8,431 nt of DNA from Candidatus Nanopelagicaceae bacterium (GTDB taxonomy: Bacteria; Actinomycetota; Actinomycetes; Nanopelagicales; Nanopelagicaceae), in NCBI GenBank assembly GCA_023260175.1, contig JALQWD010000058.1:1-8431 (forward strand), in the 5' to 3' direction. Each line of letters opens with the position of its first letter. The stretch's first letter is position 1. This document shows positions 1 to 7,186 of this stretch, in pieces. The notes under the pieces were generated by a model. It saw only the letters and a program-made list of their open reading frames with translations. It ran no database searches and was not told the DNA's origin. Both the position numbers and the translations under genes were made by a program.

Positions 1-330
1 AAGTCAGGAATTCGCCGTTTTGGCGATGCGCTTGTTCCAATTGATGAATCTTTAACGCAAGTAGCGATTGATCTATCTGGACGTCCTTACTTAGTTTATC
101 GCCAACCAGAGATTGTCGAATTAATTGGTAGCTTCGATACCACTTTAGGTAAGCACATCTGGGAATCAATTGTTGCTGAGGCACGTATTGCTATTCATAT
201 TCGTGTTCTTGAAGGTCGCAATGCGCACCATGTCTTTGAATCACAATTCAAAGCCGTAGCACGTGCACTTCGTGATGCAATCAAATTAGATGGCGTTGCA
301 GGTATTCCATCAACAAAGGGAACACTTTGA
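1..330 (+). CDS. hisB: Imidazoleglycerol-phosphate dehydratase, C-terminal part
   Basis: This is the last 109 codons of HisB, open at the left edge of the window and ending in TGA at 328-330. The enzyme dehydrates imidazole-glycerol phosphate to imidazole-acetol phosphate in the cytoplasm, directly downstream of HisH/HisF. Visible family signatures, numbered within the fragment, are GIRRFG (3-8), PIDE (13-16), DLSGR (24-28), H66, the metal-binding stretch GRNAHHVFE (72-80) followed by FKA (83-85), and the C-terminal PSTKG (104-108). Full HisB of the monofunctional type is around 200 residues, so roughly the first half lies outside the window. No phosphatase domain can be assessed here. The stop overlaps the TTG start of hisH by three bases, so the two are translationally coupled. 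Identity is certain; only the missing N-terminus is unknown. Confidence 0.97.
   Translation, partial: KSGIRRFGDALVPIDESLTQVAIDLSGRPYLVYRQPEIVELIGSFDTTLGKHIWESIVAEARIAIHIRVLEGRNAHHVFESQFKAVARALRDAIKLDGVAGIPSTKGTL
315..321 (+). promoter_or_regulatory. Ribosome binding site of hisH
   Basis: AAAGGGA lies inside the last codons of hisB, five bases before the TTG at 327. It supports TTG as the start; the resulting N-terminus ([11 protein letters not shown]) is exactly where HisH proteins begin. Confidence 0.6.
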
Positions 331-920
331 TCGCAATTCTTGACTACGGGTCAGGAAATTTAAGATCTGCGCTTCGCGCATTTGAAACAACTGGTCGAAA
401 AGTCACTTTAACTGCTGATGCAGAAGTTGCAGCTAGCGCTGATGCGTTAGTTGTTCCAGGAGTGGGCGCATTCGGTGCATGTATGTCCGGGCTAAAGAGT
501 GTTAACGGCGATCAGATTATTGCAAGCCGCAAAGCTGCAGGTAAACCAACTCTAGGTATTTGTGTTGGAATGCAAATCATGTTTGACCAAGGCGTTGAGC
601 ATGGCAACTTTGAAGGGGTAGGCGCGCTTGGTGGAGTAGTGGAAAAAATGACCGCACCAGTATTACCGCATATGGGTTGGAATACAGTTCAAGTTCATGG
701 AGCATCAAAACTATTTAAGGGTATCGAAAAGGAATCTTTCTATTTCGTACATTCATTCGCTGTTAAATCTTCAAATTTCAATAATTACACCACAACAGAT
801 TATTTTGGTGAATTCATTTCCAGCGTAGAAGATGGCGCAATATCAGCAACACAATTCCATCCTGAAAAGAGTGGAGCAGCGGGATTGAAGTTAATTAGTA
901 ATTGGGTGGAGAGTTTATGA
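327..920 (+). CDS. hisH: Imidazole glycerol phosphate synthase, glutaminase subunit HisH
   Basis: This 197-residue protein has the normal length for HisH, a class I glutamine amidotransferase. It hydrolyses glutamine and passes ammonia to HisF, which closes the imidazole ring and releases AICAR. The N-terminal [10 protein letters not shown] (2-11), the oxyanion-strand PGVGAF (44-49), the nucleophile elbow LGICVGMQ with Cys79, and QFHPEKSG with His178 and Glu180 give a complete Cys-His-Glu triad. The start is TTG at 327, overlapping the hisB stop and preceded by AAAGGGA. The 3' end overlaps priA in an ATGA arrangement (917-920). Its partner hisF lies one gene downstream, so both subunits come from the same message. 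Nothing is missing or unusual apart from the TTG start. Confidence 0.97.
   Translation: MIAILDYGSGNLRSALRAFETTGRKVTLTADAEVAASADALVVPGVGAFGACMSGLKSVNGDQIIASRKAAGKPTLGICVGMQIMFDQGVEHGNFEGVGALGGVVEKMTAPVLPHMGWNTVQVHGASKLFKGIEKESFYFVHSFAVKSSNFNNYTTTDYFGEFISSVEDGAISATQFHPEKSGAAGLKLISNWVESL
908..911 (+). promoter_or_regulatory. Ribosome binding site of priA, fixes start at 917
   Basis: GGAG sits five bases before ATG at 917. It favours this ATG over the in-frame TTG at 902, which would add five residues (MGGEF) not expected before the conserved first beta strand and has no clear site of its own. Confidence 0.6.
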
Positions 921-1636
921 AACTAGAACTATTACCGGCAGTTGATGTTAAAGACGGACAAGCAGTTCGTTTAGTTCAAGGTGAATTAGGTAGCGAATCA
1001 AACTACGGAGCTCCACTAGATGCGGCCTTAGATTTCCAGCGCGCAGGCGCAGAGTGGATTCATTTAGTTGATTTAGATGCTGCATTTGGAATTGGAAGTA
1101 ATGCCGATTTGCTTGCCGAAGTAATTGGCAAACTCGACATCAAGGTAGAGCTATCGGGCGGTATCCGTGATGATGAATCATTACGTCGTGCACTTGCTAC
1201 AGGTTGTCGACGAGTAAACCTTGGCACTGCTGCTCTAGAAAATCCTGAATGGACTTCAAGAGTAATTGCAGAATTCGGCGATCGCATTGCGGTGGGGCTA
1301 GATGTTCGAGGACGCACTTTGGCAGCGCGCGGCTGGACTAAAGAGGGCGGAGATCTCTTTGAAACAATCGAACGTTTAGATAAAGATGGTTGTGCGCGAT
1401 ATGTAGTAACAGATGTAACTAAAGATGGAACTCTTAAGGGTCCAAACATTGAATTGCTGCAGAGCGTTTGCAAAGTAACTAAAGCTCCAGTGATAGCTTC
1501 CGGTGGTATCTCTTCTCTTGCAGATATCGAAGCGCTTAAAGATTTAGTAGAAGTTGGCGTCGAAGGCGCGATTATGGGTAAGGCGCTTTACGCAGGAGCA
1601 TTTACCTTGGCAGATGCGTTAAAGGTTGCCAATTAA
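917..1636 (+). CDS. priA: Bifunctional phosphoribosyl isomerase A (HisA/TrpF activity)
   Basis: This is a 239-residue (beta/alpha)8-barrel of the HisA family. HisA isomerises ProFAR to PRFAR, the HisF substrate. The actinobacterial form PriA also isomerises phosphoribosyl anthranilate in tryptophan synthesis, replacing TrpF. Visible are the first strand LLPAVDV with catalytic Asp10, Arg18 in VRLVQG, the phosphate loop SGGIRD (80-85), Asp129, ARGW with Arg138 and Trp140, VTDVTKDGT with catalytic Asp170, and ASGGIS (194-199). The Arg-Gly-Trp pair corresponds to R143/W145 of Mycobacterium tuberculosis PriA, which help bind both substrates, and [13 protein letters not shown] (46-58) is also PriA-like. 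A nearby absence of trpF fits bifunctionality. The dual activity is inferred; a plain HisA is the alternative. It overlaps hisH by 4 nt and hisF by 1 nt. Confidence 0.93.
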   Translation: MKLELLPAVDVKDGQAVRLVQGELGSESNYGAPLDAALDFQRAGAEWIHLVDLDAAFGIGSNADLLAEVIGKLDIKVELSGGIRDDESLRRALATGCRRVNLGTAALENPEWTSRVIAEFGDRIAVGLDVRGRTLAARGWTKEGGDLFETIERLDKDGCARYVVTDVTKDGTLKGPNIELLQSVCKVTKAPVIASGGISSLADIEALKDLVEVGVEGAIMGKALYAGAFTLADALKVAN

Positions 1637-2403
1637 TGTCTCTTTCAATTCGCATCATTCCTTGCTTAGACGTAACTGATGGTCGCGTGGTAAAGGGAAT
1701 AAATTTTGTGAATTTGGTTGATGCAGGAGATCCAACTGAGCTCGCGCAAACATATAACCACGAAGGCGCAGATGAATTAACTTTCTTGGATATCTCTGCA
1801 AGCAGCGCTGGTCGCGACACTACAATCGAAGTTGTTAAAAAAACCGCCGAACAAGTCTTTATTCCATTAACTGTTGGCGGTGGCATTAGATCGGTTGAAG
1901 ATGTTGACCGCATGCTTCGCGCAGGTGCAGATAAAGTAAGCATTAATACTGCTGCAATTAATCGCCCAGAACTTATCTCTGAGATTGCAAATAGATTTGG
2001 TTCGCAGGTTCTTGTGCTTTCAGTAGATGCACGTCGCGCTGCCAATGGATATGAAGTTACAACCCATGGTGGACGCCAAAGTGCGGGGATTGATGCACTT
2101 GAATGGGTGAAGAAAGCTTGCGATCTTGGCGTCGGCGAAATTTTGCTTAACTCAATGGATGCAGATGGAACTCGCGCAGGCTATGACCTTCAAATGATTT
2201 CCGATGTGAGACCTATCTGCCCAGTACCTCTAATCGCATCTGGCGGTGCTGGAAAACTAGAAGATTTCGCTGATGCCCTAGATGCCGGTTCCGATGCTCT
2301 GCTTGCTGCTAGCGTCTTTCATTTCGGTACCTTCCGAATCTCAGATGTTAAGAAGTATCTAAAGTCGCGCGGATATAACGTCCGTGAGAGCGCGCTTTCA
2401 TAG
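1636..2403 (+). CDS. hisF: Imidazole glycerol phosphate synthase, cyclase subunit HisF
   Basis: This 255-residue (beta/alpha)8-barrel has the usual length for HisF. It binds HisH and uses the ammonia that HisH releases to convert PRFAR into imidazole-glycerol phosphate plus AICAR. The two catalytic aspartates are present: Asp12 in IIPCLDV and Asp131 in LSVDARR. Asp177 in SMDADGT and the phosphate-binding GGGIRS (81-86) and ASGGAG (201-206) are also intact. The sequence [11 protein letters not shown] (137-147) follows Asp131 as in the family. The ATG at 1636 shares its first base with the priA stop (TAATG), and an AAAGG at 1621-1625 may serve as the ribosome site. The sequence is full length and unremarkable. 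Confidence 0.97.
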   Translation: MSLSIRIIPCLDVTDGRVVKGINFVNLVDAGDPTELAQTYNHEGADELTFLDISASSAGRDTTIEVVKKTAEQVFIPLTVGGGIRSVEDVDRMLRAGADKVSINTAAINRPELISEIANRFGSQVLVLSVDARRAANGYEVTTHGGRQSAGIDALEWVKKACDLGVGEILLNSMDADGTRAGYDLQMISDVRPICPVPLIASGGAGKLEDFADALDAGSDALLAASVFHFGTFRISDVKKYLKSRGYNVRESALS

Positions 2404-2417
2404 GGCAAAATTGCGAC

Positions 2418-2741
2418 ATGAAGATCCCGCAGCAGATTGAGCAAGCCCTTACAAAGGGTTTAATTGCTGCGATTGCGCAAGATGCTGAAACAAATGAAGT
2501 TTTGATGATGGCCTGGATGAATCAAGAAGCGCTTGAAAAAACCATTGCTACAAAACGAGCAACTTATTTCAGCCGTTCTAGAAATTCGCTCTGGGTTAAA
2601 GGTGAAACTTCAGGACATTTTCAAGAGGTAATCGCAATTAGTTTTGATTGTGATGGGGATGCAGTTCTTTTAAAGATTTATCAGACGGGCGCAGCTTGCC
2701 ACACAGGCGAGAGGAGCTGCTTCCACAATGAACTTAGCTGA
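2418..2741 (+). CDS. hisI: Phosphoribosyl-AMP cyclohydrolase HisI (monofunctional)
   Basis: This 107-residue enzyme opens the purine ring of phosphoribosyl-AMP, giving ProFAR, the substrate of the HisA-type isomerase. Typical motifs appear in order: [11 protein letters not shown] (29-39), YFSRSR (50-55), [10 protein letters not shown] (58-67), the metal-binding DCDGD (77-81), and the zinc-ligand region [10 protein letters not shown] with Cys94 and Cys101. There is no fused HisE pyrophosphohydrolase domain, which is normal for Actinomycetota, where hisE sits elsewhere. It starts 14 nt after hisF with only a weak AGGG at 2402-2405, spaced long. Its last 14 nt overlap the beginning of trpE in another frame, so it is the physical bridge between the histidine and tryptophan genes. 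Confidence 0.96.
   Translation: MKIPQQIEQALTKGLIAAIAQDAETNEVLMMAWMNQEALEKTIATKRATYFSRSRNSLWVKGETSGHFQEVIAISFDCDGDAVLLKIYQTGAACHTGERSCFHNELS
2711..2716 (+). promoter_or_regulatory. Ribosome binding site of trpE inside hisI
   Basis: GAGGAG lies within the HisI codons for the second zinc-ligand region, 11 bases before the trpE ATG at 2728. The spacing is somewhat long, but no closer purine-rich site is visible. Confidence 0.45.
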
Positions 2742-4215
2742 ATTTCGCGAATACGCAAAGAGCTACAACGTAATTCCAGTTAGTAGAAAGTTGCTGGCAG
2801 ATGGCGAAACACCAATAGGCGTCTATCGCAAATTAGCAAAATTACAACCAAACACATTTTTGCTTGAATCTGCAGAGCACGGCGGTGTTTGGTCGCGCTA
2901 TTCATTTATTGGTGTTGCGTCCGAAGCAACGCTTACCGAAAAGGATGGCAAAGTTTTTTGGCGAGGCACTATGCCTGCAGGAGCGCCTACCGGAGTAGAT
3001 CCACTAACTGCGCTGCGCATGGCTGCAGAACATTTACGTTCACCGCAATTAGTTGGCGCACCGACACTTACTGGTGGCTTAGTTGGTTATATGGGATACG
3101 ACAGTGTGCGTCGCTTGGAAAAATTACCTAACATCGCAGAAAATGATTTGAATATTCCAGAACTCGAATTTATGTTGACTTCAGATTTAGCAGTAATGGA
3201 TCATGCCGAAGGAACAATTACTTTGATTGCCAATGTAATCAATTGGGATGGCAGCGACGAACGTGTCGACGAAGTTTTTGAGTTAGCTAATGCTCGCTTA
3301 GATCGCATGCAATCTGATTTACAAGCGGCTCTTCCTGGAAATTTGGCATTTGTAGACGAAAAGAGCGCGCCTGAATATCAGAGAAACATTTCCGAAAACC
3401 AATTCCTGGAAAAAGTTGCGCAAGTAAAAGAAGAGATCAAAGCAGGTGAAGCTTTCCAGGTAGTAATCTCGCAGCGATTTGCAGCAGAGTGCAATGCGGA
3501 TTCGATTGATGTCTACCGAATGTTGCGTCTGCATAACCCAAGTCCATATATGTTCTACTTGCGTTTTGAAGATGGTTTAGATGTTGTTGGTTCAAGCCCG
3601 GAAGCGCTCGTAAAAGTAACTGATGGTCAAGTAATGGTTCACCCAATTGCCGGCACCAGAAAGCGTTCTAATTCTCCGGAAGTTGATGAGAAAGTTGCTC
3701 AGGAGTTGCTTGCAGATCCTAAAGAGCGCGCGGAACATTTAATGTTGGTAGATCTTGGACGTAATGATTTAGGTCGAGTTTGCGCACCAGGCTCTGTTGA
3801 AGTTGTCGAATTTATGAATATCGAACGCTTCTCACATGTCATGCATATTGTCTCGACCGTCACGGGAACGCTTGCAAAAGACAAGCAGCCAATTGATGCG
3901 CTCTTCTCGACATTTCCTGCTGGCACATTATCGGGAGCACCAAAACCACGTGCAATGGAAATCATCGAAGAGCTCGAACCAAATCGCAGAGGGCTATATG
4001 GAGGAGCGCTTGGCTATTTAGATTTCCGCGGAAACATAGATACATGTATCGCGATTCGCACTGCAGTGATCAAAGGTGGAAAAGCTTATGTTCAAGCGGG
4101 GGCGGGTGTAGTTGCAGATTCAGATGCGCAAGCTGAAAATCAAGAGTGTATAAATAAAGCTGCCGCAGTTCTGGGCGCAATTAACGCAGCTAATAATTTG
4201 CGAGTTGCAAAATGA
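2728..4215 (+). CDS. trpE: Anthranilate synthase component I
   Basis: TrpE (495 residues) converts chorismate to anthranilate using ammonia from the glutaminase TrpG, which is not in this window. The N-terminal domain carries LLES (45-48), part of the tryptophan feedback site, complemented by NPSPYMFYL (270-278). The chorismate-binding domain shows GSSPE (288-292), PIAGTR (306-311), [10 protein letters not shown] (342-351), FSHVMHIVS with His370, [11 protein letters not shown] (396-406), [12 protein letters not shown] (429-440) and [10 protein letters not shown] (457-466) followed by the metal-ligand Glu470. Alanine in PIAGTR, where aminodeoxychorismate synthases (PabB) usually have lysine, supports TrpE over PabB. 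An intact LLES/NPSPYM pair suggests normal feedback inhibition. It overlaps hisI by 14 nt and the next small gene by 4 nt. No leader peptide or attenuator fits upstream, because hisI is coding there. Confidence 0.97.
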   Translation: MNLAEFREYAKSYNVIPVSRKLLADGETPIGVYRKLAKLQPNTFLLESAEHGGVWSRYSFIGVASEATLTEKDGKVFWRGTMPAGAPTGVDPLTALRMAAEHLRSPQLVGAPTLTGGLVGYMGYDSVRRLEKLPNIAENDLNIPELEFMLTSDLAVMDHAEGTITLIANVINWDGSDERVDEVFELANARLDRMQSDLQAALPGNLAFVDEKSAPEYQRNISENQFLEKVAQVKEEIKAGEAFQVVISQRFAAECNADSIDVYRMLRLHNPSPYMFYLRFEDGLDVVGSSPEALVKVTDGQVMVHPIAGTRKRSNSPEVDEKVAQELLADPKERAEHLMLVDLGRNDLGRVCAPGSVEVVEFMNIERFSHVMHIVSTVTGTLAKDKQPIDALFSTFPAGTLSGAPKPRAMEIIEELEPNRRGLYGGALGYLDFRGNIDTCIAIRTAVIKGGKAYVQAGAGVVADSDAQAENQECINKAAAVLGAINAANNLRVAK

Positions 4216-4382
4216 ACGAGGTTTTTGGTTTCTTTATAACTTTAACTCTTGCTTTGGCTTTAATTGTCTTCTTGGGCAGGAAACGTAAAAAGCCTTCAAG
4301 ATACGAGCGCACACCGCATGCCACATCAGATTGGCAGAAACTAGATCAAGGCATCGATCCAACCGCAACGGAGCAGCAATGA
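4212..4382 (+). CDS. Small single-pass membrane protein in the trp cluster (56 aa)
   Basis: A 56-codon frame fills the space between trpE and trpC exactly: its ATG overlaps the trpE stop as ATGA (4212-4215), and its TGA overlaps the trpC ATG the same way (4379-4382). That double coupling is the main evidence that it is a real gene. The protein has a short N-terminus (MNEV), one hydrophobic segment at about residues 5-22, a basic stop-transfer patch RKRKK (23-27), and a polar tail containing SDWQKLDQGIDPT (39-51). This suggests a tail on the cytoplasmic side. Many Actinomycetota carry a larger multi-pass 'Trp biosynthesis-associated membrane protein' and a small HGxxPAAW-type membrane protein at this position. 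From memory, the W..LD.G.DPT tail resembles the end of the former, so this may be a reduced relative. Function is unknown. A weak GAG at 4202-4204 is the only ribosome-site candidate. Confidence 0.8.
   Translation: MNEVFGFFITLTLALALIVFLGRKRKKPSRYERTPHATSDWQKLDQGIDPTATEQQ
4370..4373 (+). promoter_or_regulatory. Ribosome binding site of trpC, fixes start at 4379
   Basis: GGAG is five bases before ATG 4379. It decides against the upstream in-frame start at 4331, which would add 16 unconserved residues and lie deep inside the preceding 56-codon gene. Confidence 0.6.
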
Positions 4383-5146
4383 GCGTTTTAGATTCGATTA
4401 TTGAAGGCGTTAGGGAAGACCTTGCGGAGCGAAGACTTCCACTCTCACAATTACATGAATTGTTAGAAACGGCTCCGACGCCAATCGCGCCAAATTTCCC
4501 ATTAAATGAAATTTCAGTTATCGCTGAAGTAAAACGTAAATCTCCAAGCAAAGGTGATTTGGCTGAGATTGCCGAACCAGCAAAACTTGCTGCTCAATAT
4601 CAAGAGGCAGGTGCAAAAGCTGTCTCTGTACTTACAGAGCGCCGTAGATTTAATGGGTCATTAGAAGATTTTGATGCGGCCCGCAAAGAGATTACTTTGC
4701 CAATGTTGCGAAAAGATTTTATGGTTGATGAATATCAATTCTATGAAGCAAGAGCACATGGCGCAGATTTGGTTCTCTTAATTGTTGCAGGGCTCTCAAA
4801 ATCGCAACTCTCTGATTATTATGCATTGTCGAAAGAGTTGGGCATGAAATCTTTGATTGAGGTGCATACCAATGATGAATTAGATGCCGCGATGGAAATC
4901 AATCCAGAGATCGTTGGCGTAAATTCAAGAAATCTAAAGACACTTGATGTTGATCCGGCAGCTTTTAGAGAGCTAATTCCACGCATTCCAACTGGCGTAA
5001 TTAAGGTTGCAGAGTCTGGTATCTCTTCACGCAGCGACGTTTTATTTGCAGAAGAGGCGGGAGCCAATGTGATTTTGGTTGGAGAGGCCCTAGTTAAGGC
5101 TGGCAATCCAATCCGCAGTATGCGTGAACTACTAGGGAAGAAGTAG
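4379..5146 (+). CDS. trpC: Indole-3-glycerol phosphate synthase
   Basis: TrpC (255 residues) closes the indole ring, turning carboxyphenylamino-deoxyribulose phosphate into indole-3-glycerol phosphate with loss of CO2 and water. Its substrate comes from the TrpF step, probably done here by PriA. Family residues are present: Glu50 and Lys52 in [22 protein letters not shown] (85-94), Lys112 in LRKDF, Glu161 in LIEVH, Asn182 and Arg184 in GVNSRNL, and Glu212/Ser213 in VAESGIS. These match the catalytic lysines, glutamates, asparagine and serine known from Sulfolobus IGPS. No TrpF domain is fused, unlike the E. coli TrpC-TrpF protein. The protein contains no tryptophan. It overlaps the upstream small gene by 4 nt and is followed by a 10-nt gap before trpB. 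Confidence 0.97.
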   Translation: MSVLDSIIEGVREDLAERRLPLSQLHELLETAPTPIAPNFPLNEISVIAEVKRKSPSKGDLAEIAEPAKLAAQYQEAGAKAVSVLTERRRFNGSLEDFDAARKEITLPMLRKDFMVDEYQFYEARAHGADLVLLIVAGLSKSQLSDYYALSKELGMKSLIEVHTNDELDAAMEINPEIVGVNSRNLKTLDVDPAAFRELIPRIPTGVIKVAESGISSRSDVLFAEEAGANVILVGEALVKAGNPIRSMRELLGKK

Positions 5147-5148
5147 GA
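5144..5148 (+). promoter_or_regulatory. Ribosome binding site of trpB
   Basis: TAGGA overlaps the trpC stop codon (TAG 5144-5146) and stands eight bases before the trpB ATG at 5157, a normal spacing. Confidence 0.55.
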
Positions 5149-5156
5149 TTCGCAGC

Positions 5157-6341
5157 ATGTCTTTCGACGGCCACTTCGGACAATACGGTGGCCGCTTTGT
5201 GCCTGAAGCGCTTATTCCAGCGCTTGAACAATTAACTGCCGCTTTCGAAGCAGCTAAAGCTGATCCGGAATTTCAAGCAGAGCTAGATCATTTACATAAG
5301 ACTTATTCGGGACGTCCATCAATTCTTACTGAAGCAAAGCGATTTGCAGAACATTGTGGTGGCGCAAAGATTCTTTTAAAGCGCGAAGATCTAAACCACA
5401 CTGGTTCACATAAAATCAACAATGTTCTAGGTCAAGCACTGCTTACAAAGAGAATGGGCAAGCCGCGAATAATTGCCGAAACTGGTGCAGGACAACATGG
5501 TGTCGCATCTGCAACGGCTGCTGCGCTTTTGGGACTTGAGTGCGTTGTTTACATGGGTGAAGAAGATACAAAACGCCAAGCGCTAAATGTGGCTCGCATG
5601 AAATTACTGGGCGCAGAAGTTGTCCCAGTTACAACTGGATCTAGAACGTTAAAGGATGCCATTAACGAAGCGATGCGAGATTGGGTTACAAACGTCGAAA
5701 CTACTCATTATTTACTTGGTACTGTGGCTGGCCCGCACCCATTCCCAGAGATGGTGCGCGATTTCCATAAGATAATTGGCGAAGAATCCAGAGAACAAGT
5801 TCTCCAATTAACTGGCCGCTTACCTGATGCAGTTTTAGCCTGTGTGGGCGGTGGCTCTAATGCAATCGGTATATTCCATAGATTTATTACAGATAAAGAG
5901 GTGCGCCTGATTGGTCTTGAGGCAGGTGGAGATGGAATCGAAACTGGCCGCCACGCTTCTACAATTTCTGGCGGAAGTGTTGGCGTACTTCACGGTACTC
6001 GAACTTACGTTTTACAAGATGCAAATGGGCAAACCGTTGAATCACATTCAATCAGCGCTGGACTTGATTATCCAGGTGTTGGACCAGAGCATGCGATTTT
6101 AAATGACACCGGAAGAGCTGAATATCGTTCGATAACAGATGATGAAGCTATGGAAGCATTCTCAATACTTTCTAAGAGTGAAGGAATTATTCCGGCTATC
6201 GAAACTGCGCATGCATTGGCAGGAGCTATGAAAATTGGAAAAGAACTTGGGCCAGATGCAATCCTCTTAATAAATCTCTCAGGCCGCGGCGATAAAGATG
6301 TACAGACCGCTGCTAAATATTTCGGAATTCCTTTAGAGTAA
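5157..6341 (+). CDS. trpB: Tryptophan synthase beta chain
   Basis: TrpB (394 residues) is the PLP enzyme that condenses indole, delivered through a tunnel from TrpA, with L-serine to give tryptophan. The start [17 protein letters not shown] is typical of the family. The PLP lysine is Lys86 in HTGSHKINN, the catalytic Glu108 lies in AETGAGQHG, the PLP phosphate loop is GGGSNA (231-236), Asp304 sits in [13 protein letters not shown], Glu343 lies in SEGIIPAIE, and Ser375 in NLSGRGDKD binds the cofactor ring. This is the standard TrpB1 form that works with TrpA, not the longer stand-alone TrpB2. Its last codons (Leu-Glu-stop) are part of a short duplicated sequence running into the trpA leader. 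Confidence 0.98.
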   Translation: MSFDGHFGQYGGRFVPEALIPALEQLTAAFEAAKADPEFQAELDHLHKTYSGRPSILTEAKRFAEHCGGAKILLKREDLNHTGSHKINNVLGQALLTKRMGKPRIIAETGAGQHGVASATAAALLGLECVVYMGEEDTKRQALNVARMKLLGAEVVPVTTGSRTLKDAINEAMRDWVTNVETTHYLLGTVAGPHPFPEMVRDFHKIIGEESREQVLQLTGRLPDAVLACVGGGSNAIGIFHRFITDKEVRLIGLEAGGDGIETGRHASTISGGSVGVLHGTRTYVLQDANGQTVESHSISAGLDYPGVGPEHAILNDTGRAEYRSITDDEAMEAFSILSKSEGIIPAIETAHALAGAMKIGKELGPDAILLINLSGRGDKDVQTAAKYFGIPLE

Positions 6342-6363
6342 ATTAGATTAATTTAGAGTAAAT
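6332..6363 (+). repeat. 20-bp partial tandem duplication between trpB and trpA
   Basis: TTTAGAGTAAAT occurs at 6332-6343 and again at 6352-6363, a period of exactly 20 bases (1.6 copies). The first copy encodes the end of TrpB including its TAA stop (6339-6341); the second ends directly at the trpA ATG and supplies AGAG (6355-6358), five bases before that start, as its likely ribosome site. Removing one 20-base unit would leave only two bases between the genes, as in the tightly packed remainder of the cluster, so a slippage duplication is likely. Confidence 0.85.
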
Positions 6364-7143
6364 ATGACTGCGCTAGATCAACTCTTCAAGACTCCCGGAG
6401 TTAAATTAATTGGATACGTACCTGCAGGTTTTCCAACCATTGCAGGTTCGAAAGAGATTATTAAAGCAATGGTTGATGGCGGAGTAGATGCAATTGAAGT
6501 TGGATTTCCGTACAGCGATCCAGTTATGGATGGACCAACTATTCAAGCTGCGGCTGACTTAGCTTTAGCTAATGGCACTAATGCAAGTGATGTTATGGAA
6601 ACTCTTAAATTTGCATCAGCGTTGGTCCCATCAGTAATCATGAGCTACTGGAATCCAATAGAGAAATATGGAGTAGAGAAATTTGCAGCTGATATGGCTG
6701 CAGCTGGTGGAAGCGGAACTATTACGCCAGATCTAACAATTGAAGAAGCTGGACCTTGGGTAGCCGCATGTTCAAAACACTCTTTAAATTCGATTTTCGT
6801 AGTCGCGCCAAGTAGCAATGATGAGCGATTAAGTAAAGTGCTAAAAAATTCTAATGGGTTTGTGTATGCCGCATCTTTGATGGGTGTAACTGGTGCAAGA
6901 GCGCAAGTCTCTTCAGCTGCTCAACTTCTAGTAGAGCGCGTTCGTAAATTTACAGATGTACCAGTATCAGTCGGGCTAGGAGTTTCAACTCCAGAGCAAG
7001 CAGCAGATGTGGCTAAGTATGCAAATGGAGTAATTGTCGGTAGTGCGTTCATTAATGCGGTACAAAAAGCCTCAAATTTAGCAGATGGCTTAAAATTAGT
7101 TGAGAAGTTGGCAAAAGATCTAAAGTCGGGAATCACTCGGTAA
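6364..7143 (+). CDS. trpA: Tryptophan synthase alpha chain
   Basis: TrpA (259 residues) is a (beta/alpha)8-barrel that cleaves indole-3-glycerol phosphate into indole and glyceraldehyde-3-phosphate and channels indole to TrpB. The catalytic acids are present with the correct spacing: Glu45 in IEVGFPYSDP and Asp56 in MDGPTIQ. YVPAGFPT (18-25), SYWNPIEKYG (94-103), TITPDLTIEEAG (119-130), YAASLMGVTGAR (168-179) and GVIVGSAFI (222-230) follow the family, and the TPDL and YAAS.MGVTGAR versions are ones I associate with Actinomycetota. It begins 22 nt after trpB, right after the duplicated 12-mer. It closes the tryptophan block; the next gene is not a tryptophan enzyme. Confidence 0.97.
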   Translation: MTALDQLFKTPGVKLIGYVPAGFPTIAGSKEIIKAMVDGGVDAIEVGFPYSDPVMDGPTIQAAADLALANGTNASDVMETLKFASALVPSVIMSYWNPIEKYGVEKFAADMAAAGGSGTITPDLTIEEAGPWVAACSKHSLNSIFVVAPSSNDERLSKVLKNSNGFVYAASLMGVTGARAQVSSAAQLLVERVRKFTDVPVSVGLGVSTPEQAADVAKYANGVIVGSAFINAVQKASNLADGLKLVEKLAKDLKSGITR

Positions 7144-7172
7144 TATTCTGATATTGCAAAACTGGGGAAAAT

Positions 7173-7186
7173 GGAAGAAGAGGAAA
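7173..7186 (+). promoter_or_regulatory. Purine-rich ribosome-binding stretch before the DsbA-like gene
   Basis: An unbroken purine run, GGAAGAAGAGGAAA, leads into ATG 7187. GGAAG at its start is nine bases from the ATG; AGAGGA is nearer but tightly spaced. The other in-frame start, TTG at 7154, has no such sequence before it. Confidence 0.45.

Noticed and set aside
902..916. Longer PriA starting at TTG 902
   Set aside because: ATG 917 has GGAG five bases upstream, overlaps the hisH stop as ATGA, and gives the conserved N-terminus; the extra five residues have no support.
1060..1473. Long minus-strand open frame within priA
   Set aside because: It is low-complexity, rich in Ser, Arg and Pro, with no recognisable domain, and mirrors a conserved gene; the same holds for the minus-strand frames in hisF, trpE, trpC and trpA.
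4331..4378. Longer TrpC starting at 4331
   Set aside because: The 16 added residues are basic and unlike IGPS, and they lie in another frame of the 56-codon gene; ATG 4379 has a ribosome site and an ATGA overlap.
2728..7143. Missing trpD, trpG and trpF as gene loss or auxotrophy
   Set aside because: In Actinomycetota trpD and trpG often sit elsewhere and PriA can replace TrpF, so absence from an 8-kb window says nothing about the pathway.
7108..7155. Possible promoter for the DsbA-like gene (TTGGCA at 7108 and TAATAT at 7141)
   Set aside because: The spacer between the two boxes would be 27 bases, too long for a normal promoter, and AT-rich hexamers are common by chance here.
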